A DNA stretch of 64,000 nucleotides, from positions 1,054,001 through 1,118,000 of the forward strand of contig CBDDLM010000004.1 in NCBI GenBank assembly GCA_965230665.1, written 5' to 3'. Below the pieces are notes generated by a model. The model had not been told where the DNA came from and did not search any database. It was given only the letters and a program-made list of their open reading frames with translations. Made by a program: the position numbers and the translations under genes. Shown here one piece after another: positions 40,978-49,615 of this stretch; within the stretch, counting starts at the first letter, position 1; each line of letters opens with the position of its first letter. This DNA comes from JAGNRR01 sp965230665 (GTDB taxonomy: Bacteria; Bacteroidota; Bacteroidia; Chitinophagales; Chitinophagaceae).

Positions 40978-42375
40978 CTAAAGTTTTCCAACCATTTTTT
41001 TAGGATCTACCCATTCATCAAATTCTTCTGAGGTCAAATATCCCAGTGCAATTGCTGATTCTTTTAAGGTCGTATTTTCAGTATGTGCTTTACCAGCGAT
41101 CTCGGCCGCTTTATAATAGCCTATTTTAGTATTCAAGGCGGTCACGAGCATAAGTGAATTATCTAAGTGCTTTTTGATATTAGCATCTATTGGCGCAATC
41201 CCTTCAGCACAGTTGTCATTAAAACTTACACACCCTTCACCAATAAGACGTGCAGAATGTAGAAAATTATAAATCATCATAGGCTTAAATACATTTAGTT
41301 CAAAATGACCATTACTTCCACCTATATTAATCGCCACGTCATTACCTAATATTTGTGCTGCAATCATAGTTAAAGCCTCACATTGAGTTGGATTCACCTT
41401 ACCTGGCATGATAGATGAGCCAGGTTCGTTGGCTGGAATACTCAACTCACCAATACCACTTCTTGGACCGGATGCTAACATCCGAATGTCGTTAGCAATC
41501 TTCATAAGCGAAACTGCAATAGTCTTCAAAGCACCATGAGCTTCTACTATGGCATCATGAGCTGCTAAGGCTTCAAACTTGTTTTCTGCAGTTCTGAAAG
41601 GTAAACCTGTAAGCTGCGCTATATGCTTTGCTACATTTTCAGAGTAGTTCTCAGGAGTATTAATACCTGTTCCAACTGCAGTGCCTCCTAATGCTAATTC
41701 TGAAAGATGATCTAGTGTATTTTTAATTGCCTTTAATCCATGATTTAACTGAGAAACATAACCACTAAACTCCTGACCTACAGTCAAGGGTGTTGCATCC
41801 ATAAAATGTGTACGACCAATTTTTACAACATCCCAAAACTCTTTGGATTTTCGATCGAGCGTATCCCTTAATTTTTCAACCCCTGGAATTGTAATTTCCA
41901 AAAGCATTTTATAAGCTGCTATATGCATCGCCGTTGGAAAAGTGTCATTACTCGATTGACTTTTGTTTACATCATCGTTTGGGTGGATAAACTTTTCTTT
42001 ATCGGTTAAGCTTCCACCATTATTTACATGAGCCTTAAATGCAATCACCTCGTTACAATTCATATTGCTCTGTGTACCACTACCTGTTTGCCAAACCACT
42101 AAAGGAAACTGATCATCTAACTCACCAGCCAAAATTTCGTCACAGACCTTTCCAATGGCATCACATTTATTCTGATCTAAGACTCCAGCATCGCAATTTG
42201 TAAGAGCGGCCGCTTTTTTGAGATAAGCAAACGCCCGGATGATCTCCAGAGGCATTGTATTCGTATGTTGTGCTATTTTGAAGTTCTCAATAGAACGTTG
42301 TGTTTGTGCACCATAAAGGGCTGTCTCTGGGACCTGAACCTCTCCAATGGTATCTTTTTCTATGCGAAAGCTCAT
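40978..42375 (-). CDS. fumC: Class II fumarate hydratase
   Basis: A 465-residue TCA-cycle enzyme that interconverts fumarate and malate. The superfamily signature is PGSSIMPGKVNPTQCE, whose loop Ser is catalytic. SGSGTQSNMNCNEV-type (QTGSGTQSNMNCNEV) and SSNDTFPTAMHIA are the other two conserved regions, and GRTHFMDATPLTVGQEF carries the catalytic His. The length is that of FumC. A -7-like TAACTTCG lies upstream on the minus strand, and a strong terminator follows. Confidence 0.97.
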   Translation of the reverse strand: MSFRIEKDTIGEVQVPETALYGAQTQRSIENFKIAQHTNTMPLEIIRAFAYLKKAAALTNCDAGVLDQNKCDAIGKVCDEILAGELDDQFPLVVWQTGSGTQSNMNCNEVIAFKAHVNNGGSLTDKEKFIHPNDDVNKSQSSNDTFPTAMHIAAYKMLLEITIPGVEKLRDTLDRKSKEFWDVVKIGRTHFMDATPLTVGQEFSGYVSQLNHGLKAIKNTLDHLSELALGGTAVGTGINTPENYSENVAKHIAQLTGLPFRTAENKFEALAAHDAIVEAHGALKTIAVSLMKIANDIRMLASGPRSGIGELSIPANEPGSSIMPGKVNPTQCEALTMIAAQILGNDVAINIGGSNGHFELNVFKPMMIYNFLHSARLIGEGCVSFNDNCAEGIAPIDANIKKHLDNSLMLVTALNTKIGYYKAAEIAGKAHTENTTLKESAIALGYLTSEEFDEWVDPKKMVGKL

Positions 42376-42581
42376 AATTTAAATTTTGCGCGAAGTTACG
42401 ACTGGATTCATGCTCGGCAAATTAGCTGCACAAAAACAAGATAAATGCAGTAAGTATCCGATATTGATTTGACCACGTTTAACTTTATAATTACTTATAA
42501 ATCTTTGAAGTATGTATTTGTAGACCCTTGCGATCTATAATACCCTGCTGGAAAAGGTTCATATATATTGTATTTGAAGTT

Positions 42582-42589
42582 TAAATTTG
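42582..42589 (+). promoter_or_regulatory. -7 element TAAATTTG
   Basis: Exact match, 8 nt before the ATG at 42597. The rest of the 42376-42596 gap shows no further gene or hairpin that I can support. Confidence 0.5.
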
Positions 42590-42596
42590 TTGCATT

Positions 42597-43994
42597 ATGA
42601 AAAAAATAATACTAACCCTCTCTGGCATTTGTTTTTCCATTTTTTGTGCTTTTGGACAATACTATCCTTATACTGATACATCTGTCAATTTTCAAATAAC
42701 GTCCTATCAGGTGTCGAACAACAACATTAATCCAAAATCCGTAGAGGTAAAATTTGAGGTGAGAAATGATACTGTTGTATTAATAGATAGTTTTTATCTA
42801 GTAAGGGGTGCAAATCGGATTCAAAATTTTGTGCATACTTCATTTACAAATGATACCGTTTATGTAGGCTATTATTATATTGATACCTTCATAATTAATA
42901 ATACCCCAGTTTATATTACTAATACGAGTTGCTCAGGAAATGGAGGTATACTAGACACAATTTCCACGCATTCTTTTAAACTAATGCATGTTGATTCTTT
43001 TATTACGAAAACAATCGTTTATAAGAGTTTGTCTTATTCTATTACCAATATCGGAAACCAGCAAATTGACTATACTCCCAAGGAGAAAAATTATATTCCT
43101 TTCACAAATACTGGAGGTTTCTTAGCTCCGCCTAATTGCCCGGCCCAAGTAAGTATCAGTAACGACTCCGTTTATGTTCATTACGTAGCGAATCATACGT
43201 ATGCGGAAATGCAGTTAAGTCAGAACCTAGAGACAAGCCCTGATACTTTAGATCTTTCTATACGATTTACATGTGGTTCTGTAGGTCTGCTCGAAGGTGG
43301 GGAGGTCTGTTACAAAATCTATGTCGGTGACTCTTCAAATATAGACACATTAGATGTAGGCATTATTAACAATGCTGATTACAATGGGGCTCCCACAAAA
43401 TCTTGGTATCGAATTATCAATACCCCAACGGGAATTTCTTATTTCATAAGTGGTGCAGTACCTGCGGTAGGCCTACAGTTAGAAGCCCAAAGAGGTATAA
43501 ATATCGACCACCTTTATTGGTCTACGATCTCAGAGAAAAACACAAGTCACTACAATGTCATGACAAGTTATGATGGCATTCACTTTAAAACAATTGGTAC
43601 GATTAAGGCTGCTGGTTTTTCTAATCAACCGAGTACATATGAGTACGAAGTTCCTAAAGAGAATCAGGACATTTATTATCGAATTGACTTGATGGATATA
43701 GACTTAAAACAATCTAGTTCTAATGTAGTGTATCTTGCATATAATGAACTAAGTGAACTATCCGTCTTCCCAAATCCAAATGAAGGAACCTTTCATATTC
43801 AGGGAGATCATATTAACGATTATAAATTTACGCTAAGTAGTTTGGATGGGCGCGTACTTCTTAAAGACAATATTCAATCTTCAAATACCATGTTTCCACT
43901 TAATATAAAATCTTATCCAAAGGGAATATACATACTATCTCTTCAACATACCGAAACTCATGAGATCATCACCCACAAAGTGATCAAAGAATAG
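42597..43994 (+). CDS. T9SS-secreted surface protein, unknown function
   Basis: A 465-residue protein with a signal peptide (MKKIILTLSGICFSIFCAFGQ) and a C-terminal type A sorting domain (LSVFPNPNEGTFHIQG ... ETHEIITHKVIKE). Residues ~290-380 look like a fibronectin/immunoglobulin-like unit that often precedes sorting domains (HLYWSTISEKNTSHYNVMTS, FKTIGTIKAAG, YRIDLMDIDLKQSSSNVVYL). The N-terminal 280 residues are Asn/Thr/Tyr-rich strands with several Cys and no recognised domain. It is likely displayed on the cell surface. Confidence 0.75.
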   Translation: MKKIILTLSGICFSIFCAFGQYYPYTDTSVNFQITSYQVSNNNINPKSVEVKFEVRNDTVVLIDSFYLVRGANRIQNFVHTSFTNDTVYVGYYYIDTFIINNTPVYITNTSCSGNGGILDTISTHSFKLMHVDSFITKTIVYKSLSYSITNIGNQQIDYTPKEKNYIPFTNTGGFLAPPNCPAQVSISNDSVYVHYVANHTYAEMQLSQNLETSPDTLDLSIRFTCGSVGLLEGGEVCYKIYVGDSSNIDTLDVGIINNADYNGAPTKSWYRIINTPTGISYFISGAVPAVGLQLEAQRGINIDHLYWSTISEKNTSHYNVMTSYDGIHFKTIGTIKAAGFSNQPSTYEYEVPKENQDIYYRIDLMDIDLKQSSSNVVYLAYNELSELSVFPNPNEGTFHIQGDHINDYKFTLSSLDGRVLLKDNIQSSNTMFPLNIKSYPKGIYILSLQHTETHEIITHKVIKE

Positions 43995-43997
43995 ATT

Positions 43998-44726
43998 TTA
44001 GTGCAATAATAAGGTTAAAGTAGCCAGAAGAATACCTAAGAGTATAGCCGCAACCTTCCTTGTGCTCATCTCATGATGTTGTGTGCCACTTTCAAAAAGA
44101 ATGGTGGTCGATATATGTATAAAGGCTCCAATCACAACAGGTATCAAAAAAGCAATTGTGTCTTCTACAAATACATAATTCATAGTATGCCCAAAATAGT
44201 TAGCCAATAGTCCGGCAATTGGAGAAATAGCCGCAAATATGATAACCCAAATCCACTTGACCTTGCTTCTACTTAGTACCAACAAACTACCCAGGGTAAA
44301 TGCTTCGGGTATTTTATGCGCCGCCACACCGAAGAAAACAGAGGAGGAGGTATGTTCATTATGGTAAGCAAATCCAAGCGGGAGTCCTTCAAGGAAAGCA
44401 TGAACACTAAGTCCTAGCATAATAGCCCACAAACTTTGTGAATGCGCATGGCCGTCATGGCAATGTAGATGTCCATGCTCAACACCATGTGTAAAACGCT
44501 GAATTAAAAACTGAAAAAAGAAACCTGCAAAAATAAATCCTCCTGCTTGACTACCAATCTCTTGAAAGCTTTCGGGTAATAAATGCAACAATGTAATACC
44601 TAACAAAAAAGAACCTGAGAACGCTAACAACAATTGTAAATGTTTCTCTGTTATTTTTTTGAAGTAAAACGGCAATAGACCAGCGCCTAGTGTAACCAAA
44701 AATAATAGGATGAAAGAAAGGTTCAT
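43998..44726 (-). CDS. ZIP-family divalent metal transporter
   Basis: A 242-residue inner-membrane protein with about seven or eight helices. The family metal sites are in helix 4 (SVHAFLEGLPLGFAYHNE) and helix 5 (AAHKIPEAFTLGS), with a His-rich loop before them (HGHLHCHDGHAHS) that probably gathers Zn2+ or a similar ion. It imports divalent metal. The ATG at 44726 is chosen over an in-frame TTG at 44744 because the exact -7 element overlaps that TTG. Confidence 0.88.
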   Translation of the reverse strand: MNLSFILLFLVTLGAGLLPFYFKKITEKHLQLLLAFSGSFLLGITLLHLLPESFQEIGSQAGGFIFAGFFFQFLIQRFTHGVEHGHLHCHDGHAHSQSLWAIMLGLSVHAFLEGLPLGFAYHNEHTSSSVFFGVAAHKIPEAFTLGSLLVLSRSKVKWIWVIIFAAISPIAGLLANYFGHTMNYVFVEDTIAFLIPVVIGAFIHISTTILFESGTQHHEMSTRKVAAILLGILLATLTLLLH

Positions 44727-44741
44727 TTCACTTAAATTTGG

Positions 44742-44749
44742 CAAAGGTA
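44742..44749 (-). promoter_or_regulatory. -7 element TACCTTTG
   Basis: Exact match on the minus strand, 16 nt before the ATG at 44726. It overlaps the alternative TTG start. Confidence 0.55.
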
Positions 44750-44771
44750 GAAAACTATCAAATTCTACCTC

Positions 44772-45359
44772 TTAATTTCTATTCTTTAATTGCCCTAAAT
44801 CTATGAATCGATTAAAGATTGAACTGACGACACCTGCGCTTATTAGTCCTAACAAAAGCCCACCTAAAATATCCAACGGATAATGAACACCAACGTATAC
44901 TTGTGCAACCACGACCACCACAGCCCACAAAATAGCTGGAATCTTCATCCAATTAAATAAGCGCCCTAATGTAAAAATGATGAAGAAACTAATTCCAAAA
45001 TGGTTGCTCGAATGAGATGACGGGAAACTTTTACCGCTTCCACAGCTAACCACATCGTGTATAAACTGTTGTAACATAGGTTCGTTGCAGGGCCTAAGTC
45101 TATTAAAATAAGGTTTAAGTATACTGGCTGATGTAAAATCGGTAAGGCCGAAAACAACAATGAGTGCCAAACACCAAAGCAAACCATTACGTCCGAACTT
45201 CCGGATAGAAAAGTAGAGTAAGAAAGCATACACTGGAATCCAAAACAACGGATTTCTTAATATCGGCATGATGGTATCTAAAACATTTGAAGACCAACCA
45301 TCATGAATGGCCAAAAATAGTTTTTTGTCCCACTCCAATATTTGCTCTAAACTGCTCAT
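44772..45359 (-). CDS. PAP2-family lipid phosphatase
   Basis: A 195-residue membrane phosphatase. The three PAP2 motifs are KPYFNRLRPC, SFPSSHSSNH and VYVGVHYPLDILGG, with the catalytic His in the third. Between them are five or six hydrophobic helices. Likely substrates are undecaprenyl pyrophosphate or phosphatidic-type lipids. Its ATG overlaps the stop of the upstream methyltransferase gene (ATGA), so the two are translationally coupled. Confidence 0.9.
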   Translation of the reverse strand: MSSLEQILEWDKKLFLAIHDGWSSNVLDTIMPILRNPLFWIPVYAFLLYFSIRKFGRNGLLWCLALIVVFGLTDFTSASILKPYFNRLRPCNEPMLQQFIHDVVSCGSGKSFPSSHSSNHFGISFFIIFTLGRLFNWMKIPAILWAVVVVVAQVYVGVHYPLDILGGLLLGLISAGVVSSIFNRFIDLGQLKNRN

Positions 45360-46090
45360 TTCTTTCTAAATAGTAGAATTAATCTTGGAGATTCATCCAC
45401 GTCATACTTGTTTAAATCGTAGTCTCCAAAGCTCCTTTCTAGCTCCATGTTCAAAGGCGTAAAATATCTCAAGAAGTCCTCTTGGGTTAGAGATTGTAAC
45501 GATTCCTGAAATCGGGTGCATTGTTCATGTTCACAAACCGTTATATTTTTAAGATAGCGCCCTCCCTCAAATTTCCGTTCAATATCAAAGTGAATATCGC
45601 CTCGAATTTGTTTCTCCTGACCTTTTGCTTCTATATTGCGTAATGCATGCGCTTTATTAACGAAATCAATAAGTAAAACCCCACCACTTTTCACATTATC
45701 GACCATGGATTTTGCCGCTCGGATATTATCTTCTTCCGAATCAAAATACCCAAAACTTGTAAAAAAATTAAAGGCCGCATCAAACTCATTCTCTCTAAAA
45801 GGTTCACGCATATCTTGAACAAAAAAGGACAGATTTTCATTGGCCATCTTATTAGCTTCTCTGATACTATTCGGGCTTAAGTCTACACCAACGACATTAT
45901 AACCCTTTGCCGAAATAGCTTGAGCATGTCGCCCCTTACCACAAGCTATGTCCAATACATGACTTCCAGATGGGAGATTCAAATGTTTTAAAATATTTTT
46001 AATGAAACGCTCTGCCTCAGTTTCATCTCTATTGTTATATAATAGATGATAATAAGTTGTGTCAAACCATGATACAAACCAGTTACTCAT
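45356..46090 (-). CDS. SAM-dependent methyltransferase (class I)
   Basis: A 244-residue cytoplasmic protein. Motif I is VLDIACGKGRHAQAIS, followed by the acidic motif VVGVDLSPNSI, FFVQDMREPF and FNFFTSFGYFDSEED, typical of the type 11/25 methyltransferase domain. The late part has an Ig-like insertion seen in small-molecule methyltransferases. The substrate is unknown. The ATG at 46090 (MSNWFVSW) is preferred over 46099 because a -7-like GACATTTG sits just upstream. It is coupled with the PAP2 gene. Confidence 0.82.
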   Translation of the reverse strand: MSNWFVSWFDTTYYHLLYNNRDETEAERFIKNILKHLNLPSGSHVLDIACGKGRHAQAISAKGYNVVGVDLSPNSIREANKMANENLSFFVQDMREPFRENEFDAAFNFFTSFGYFDSEEDNIRAAKSMVDNVKSGGVLLIDFVNKAHALRNIEAKGQEKQIRGDIHFDIERKFEGGRYLKNITVCEHEQCTRFQESLQSLTQEDFLRYFTPLNMELERSFGDYDLNKYDVDESPRLILLFRKK

Positions 46091-46263
46091 AAGATGCAAA
46101 TGTCTACTTTTTTTATCTCCTAAGAAACAAAGACATAAATCAATATTCCATCTTAGAAGGGAGCTCTCACAAATTTATCCTAAAAACCACCCTTGATTTA
46201 TGGAAAAAATTCAATAATTCTATCTTTAATCCGTTATCTAAACGAATTAAATCTCACCCGATT

Positions 46264-47421
46264 ATGAATAAAGGAATACAAGAGATTCATCAACACGTTC
46301 AACATAAAGACTATGCTCTTGCCCTTAGACGGTTACTGGACATAAGCTTGTACACAAACAAGCACCCCTTAATTTCAGAAAGCATACAACTTAGTAGGCG
46401 CTTCAGAGAATCATGTCAATTGAAAGAACTTTCAACAACTGAAGAAGCAAATCTACTTCAAGTGCTTCACGCATTACTACCGAAATTAGATCAGGCTATT
46501 CCTAAAGTTGAAAGCTTACATAAGGAGATTTTAAGAGCCACAGGTATCTCCAAGGTCTACTCGAAAGGAAACTTTAGACTCGAATCTATGGATATAAGCA
46601 TCAAACAAGGTGAGATTATAGGTATTGTAGGAGAGAACGGAAATGGTAAAACCACCTTACTTCGCACCTTGGGAGGTCAGCTTGAACGTAGTAGTGGCCA
46701 AATCGATTACCCTCTTTTCCCTACCGCCGATTTATACGACATTCGATCTAAAATAGCTTTTATTCCACAACGTATTCCGCGCTGGTACGGATATTTAAAG
46801 GACAACCTACACTTTAGTGCGGCCATCTCGGAAGTATATAAAGACGAAAATGACCTGATGGTTGAATATATTTTGGAACGCCTTGGGCTAAACAATTATA
46901 GAAATTTAACTTGGGATCAAATCAGCAGTGGATACCGAACCCGATTTGAAATTGCACGTATTCTACTACAACAGCCGAGCGTCTTAATCTTGGATGAACC
47001 TCTGGCTAATCTGGATATCAATACGCAAGAGATTATTCTGAATGACTTACGTTTCATGGCAAAAAGTGCCGTTCGACCTTTTGGTATCATTCTAAGCTCA
47101 CAACAATTACATGAAGTAGAGAAAGTAGCTGACAAAACAATTGTTTTACGGCAAGGGAAACATATCCATTCACAGGTTGCAGATAATGTAAACACTGAGG
47201 AGGGAACAGAGTTTGTAATCGAAATCGAGACAAAAAATACTCGAGAAGAGATCAGTACTTTATTTGCTTCATACCAAGTGAATACAGCTTATAACGGTGG
47301 CTTTTTCCAACTACAATCTCACGAGCTAAATGCCGAGAAAATGCTAGATATATTAGTACAATCGGACATCAAAATTACTTACTACCGCGATATTACTTTT
47401 TCAACTAAACGCTTTTTCTAA
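46264..47421 (+). CDS. ABC ATPase with an N-terminal helical domain
   Basis: A 385-residue protein. Residues ~1-88 form an all-helical domain (HKDYALALRRLLDISLYTNK ... TEEANLLQVLHALLPKLDQA) that resembles in pattern the small effector-associated (EAD-type) domains of bacterial conflict proteins. This likeness is by eye only. The ATPase domain follows: Walker A GENGNGKTT (123-131), Q-loop IAFIPQRIPRWYG, signature ISSGYRTR, Walker B VLILDEPLANLD and an H-loop-like region with the His replaced (ILSSQQLHEVE). A ~75-residue C-terminal domain (about 310-385) is also extra. The membrane protein gene begins 10 bp downstream. The substrate is unknown. Confidence 0.82.
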   Translation: MNKGIQEIHQHVQHKDYALALRRLLDISLYTNKHPLISESIQLSRRFRESCQLKELSTTEEANLLQVLHALLPKLDQAIPKVESLHKEILRATGISKVYSKGNFRLESMDISIKQGEIIGIVGENGNGKTTLLRTLGGQLERSSGQIDYPLFPTADLYDIRSKIAFIPQRIPRWYGYLKDNLHFSAAISEVYKDENDLMVEYILERLGLNNYRNLTWDQISSGYRTRFEIARILLQQPSVLILDEPLANLDINTQEIILNDLRFMAKSAVRPFGIILSSQQLHEVEKVADKTIVLRQGKHIHSQVADNVNTEEGTEFVIEIETKNTREEISTLFASYQVNTAYNGGFFQLQSHELNAEKMLDILVQSDIKITYYRDITFSTKRFF

Positions 47422-47431
47422 ACACCCTATT

Positions 47432-49030
47432 ATGATCTCTGTACTTAAAAAAATTACGAATCAAATTCTTAAATGTAAACCAGATGCATGGACAACAAGA
47501 TGGCCATGGGTGATTGCATTTGGTATGCTTATCCATCTTGGACTTGGCGCTGTCGTATTGTTAACAGAATGGGATGTACGTTACGATACCCAATATGAAA
47601 TATGGGTTGGCTTCATATCCATCATTATGCTATTAGCCCTTGTATTTTACCTGATTTACCTTCTTAGGTTCAATGTATTTAAACGTTTTGGGAAGTTAAG
47701 TAAGTGGCACTACTTGGGAACATTTCTGTTATACTTTCTTACCATGATGATCATTGTAAGCTGGGGATATAATCCAAGCGCGGTTACTACAATAAGTGCC
47801 CGCACTAAGTATGACGAAAAAAATGTAGCCAAAGATATTAATAGGATAAACACATTGATCAATATACTCGAGTATGACTCTATACCGCACGTTTGGACAC
47901 GCAGACAGGTTATTCTAGTTCGGAAGCAAGGTCGACAGAACTATTTAAAAGATGATCGATACGCCACAGATAAACACCAAGAAACAGTAGTTAATGACGG
48001 GATAGAGTTGGAAAATGAGTACATCTCGGAACAGCAAAGCTTCTACGAGGATACTCGAATATCCAGAAAAGACAGCTTTAGCTTCTATAGTATGCTGAAA
48101 ACTGATAGTATTCAAATAATCAATGATACGTCCTTCTATAGATTTTACTGTGCCGACTATACATATATCACAGAATACCATGACTTCTTCAATGAACGGA
48201 CTGAAAGTGAATTAGGTGATCAAGATTTGTTTCACAAGATCATAAAAAAAGCACCTATAGTAACGGATCGTAAAAACCTGATTGACGAACTTAAGCAACT
48301 TATAAAAAAATACTGGGCTAAAGGGTCACATGTATACCGGTATAATCGTTATTCTCATGAGCCTGGTACGGAGTCGAAAGAAAGTAATAGAGGGACCTGC
48401 CCTGAGGCTTACATAGAGTATATTAATGATAAATATAACATCTATGAATTGGATGAAGGTATTAAAAACATTTCAAACCGCTACTATATGTGGCAATCTA
48501 ATAGACTCGGCTTTCTTGTTTATCCATTGTACTATATTTCCTTAGCTCTTTCCTTATTACTATTCTTGTTTCGTCACAATAGAAAAAAATCATTTTTCTA
48601 CTCCTTGTTAGCTGGGGTTGTATTGTTTATACTCAGTGCAACTTTTTTGGCTCTTACCAGAAGTAATTCGGAAACAGTGCTAAGTCTTATGATTGTTTAT
48701 ATGGTCGTATTCGGTGTTCTTGCCTCAGGAATATTCAAAGCAAAAAGAAAATCCTTACTACAAGATATTAGTAAGAATTTATTCATTTTCTTCATTCCTA
48801 TTTTGCCATTAGTTTGTACGGCACTTTACTATAATATCAAAAAGGCAAACTTTAGATTAAATCATGATTCATCTTCACCAGCATACTCTGAACTATATCA
48901 TGAAGCATTCAAATATGAGGATCTTGTAATAGAATGTTCTCAGGTATTTGGATTCATACTACTACTCCTACTGCTGCAATTTGTGTTTTCCAAAATGCTA
49001 CGAAAAGCTTACGCATTACCTGAAAATTAG
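47432..49030 (+). CDS. Membrane protein with large extracytoplasmic loop, likely partner of the ABC ATPase
   Basis: A 532-residue protein. There are three helices in the first ~115 residues, a charged loop of about 240 residues (~115-355, with many Tyr, Asp and Lys), and then about five helices to the end (LSLLLFLFRH, LLAGVVLFILSATFLAL, VLSLMIVYMVVFGVLASG, NLFIFFIPILPLVCTALYY, FGFILLLLLLQFVFS). It lies 10 bp after the ABC ATPase gene and 12 bp before the SRPBCC gene. It is not a recognised FtsX or ABC-2 permease by motif. Its layout and position suggest that it is the transmembrane half of the ABC system (inference). Confidence 0.6.
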   Translation: MISVLKKITNQILKCKPDAWTTRWPWVIAFGMLIHLGLGAVVLLTEWDVRYDTQYEIWVGFISIIMLLALVFYLIYLLRFNVFKRFGKLSKWHYLGTFLLYFLTMMIIVSWGYNPSAVTTISARTKYDEKNVAKDINRINTLINILEYDSIPHVWTRRQVILVRKQGRQNYLKDDRYATDKHQETVVNDGIELENEYISEQQSFYEDTRISRKDSFSFYSMLKTDSIQIINDTSFYRFYCADYTYITEYHDFFNERTESELGDQDLFHKIIKKAPIVTDRKNLIDELKQLIKKYWAKGSHVYRYNRYSHEPGTESKESNRGTCPEAYIEYINDKYNIYELDEGIKNISNRYYMWQSNRLGFLVYPLYYISLALSLLLFLFRHNRKKSFFYSLLAGVVLFILSATFLALTRSNSETVLSLMIVYMVVFGVLASGIFKAKRKSLLQDISKNLFIFFIPILPLVCTALYYNIKKANFRLNHDSSSPAYSELYHEAFKYEDLVIECSQVFGFILLLLLLQFVFSKMLRKAYALPEN

Positions 49031-49042
49031 TAACTTTCAAGC

Positions 49043-49534
49043 ATGAGCACTATAGACTGGCAAACATTTACGAAAACCGCTGTCATCAACAGTAGTCTAG
49101 ACCAACTATATAAGGCATGGACTATTCCTAGTGAATTAGAAAAATGGTTCCTTAAAAAAGCTGATTACTTTAGAGATGGGCAACCAATCGATAAGAACAG
49201 TGGGATACAGACGGGTGATACTTATACTTGGTATTGGTATTTGTATGACGGACAGGAAGACAACCATGTAGTCAGTGTAAATGGCACGGATGAAATTATT
49301 TTTAATTTTGCGGGTAATTGCCTCGTAAAAGTAAAGTTAGAGGAACGCGATGAAATGGTCATCGTAAAGATAACACAATCTAATATCCCTACAGATGACA
49401 CATCTAAAAAAGACATTCGACTTGGTTGTGCAGGTGGCTGGGCATTTTATTTAGTTAACTTAAAATCGTACTATGAACATGGGATAGATCTGCGTGTTAA
49501 GGATGAACGTTTTATGGATATTAGAAATCCCTAA
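49043..49534 (+). CDS. SRPBCC (AHSA1-like) domain protein
   Basis: A 163-residue single-domain protein. TAVINSSLDQLYKAWTIPSELEKWFLKKADYF is the classic opening of the AHSA1/START-like fold, and the end GWAFYLVNLKSYYEHGIDLR is its long C-terminal helix. Such domains bind hydrophobic ligands or modulate partner proteins. It is the third gene of the ABC unit (12-bp gap), so it may serve the same pathway, but nothing in the sequence shows how. Confidence 0.85.
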   Translation: MSTIDWQTFTKTAVINSSLDQLYKAWTIPSELEKWFLKKADYFRDGQPIDKNSGIQTGDTYTWYWYLYDGQEDNHVVSVNGTDEIIFNFAGNCLVKVKLEERDEMVIVKITQSNIPTDDTSKKDIRLGCAGGWAFYLVNLKSYYEHGIDLRVKDERFMDIRNP

Positions 49535-49603
49535 CAGGATAAAGTAACGAAATAGTAACTGAGTTTAGCTACCAGACAAGTTGTAATTGATCACTCCAGA
49601 TCA

Positions 49604-49611
49604 TAGCTTTG
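49604..49611 (+). promoter_or_regulatory. -7 element TAGCTTTG
   Basis: Exact match, 5 nt before the ATG at 49616. A leaderless GlmM-type transcript is predicted. Confidence 0.6.
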
Positions 49612-49615
49612 CGCC

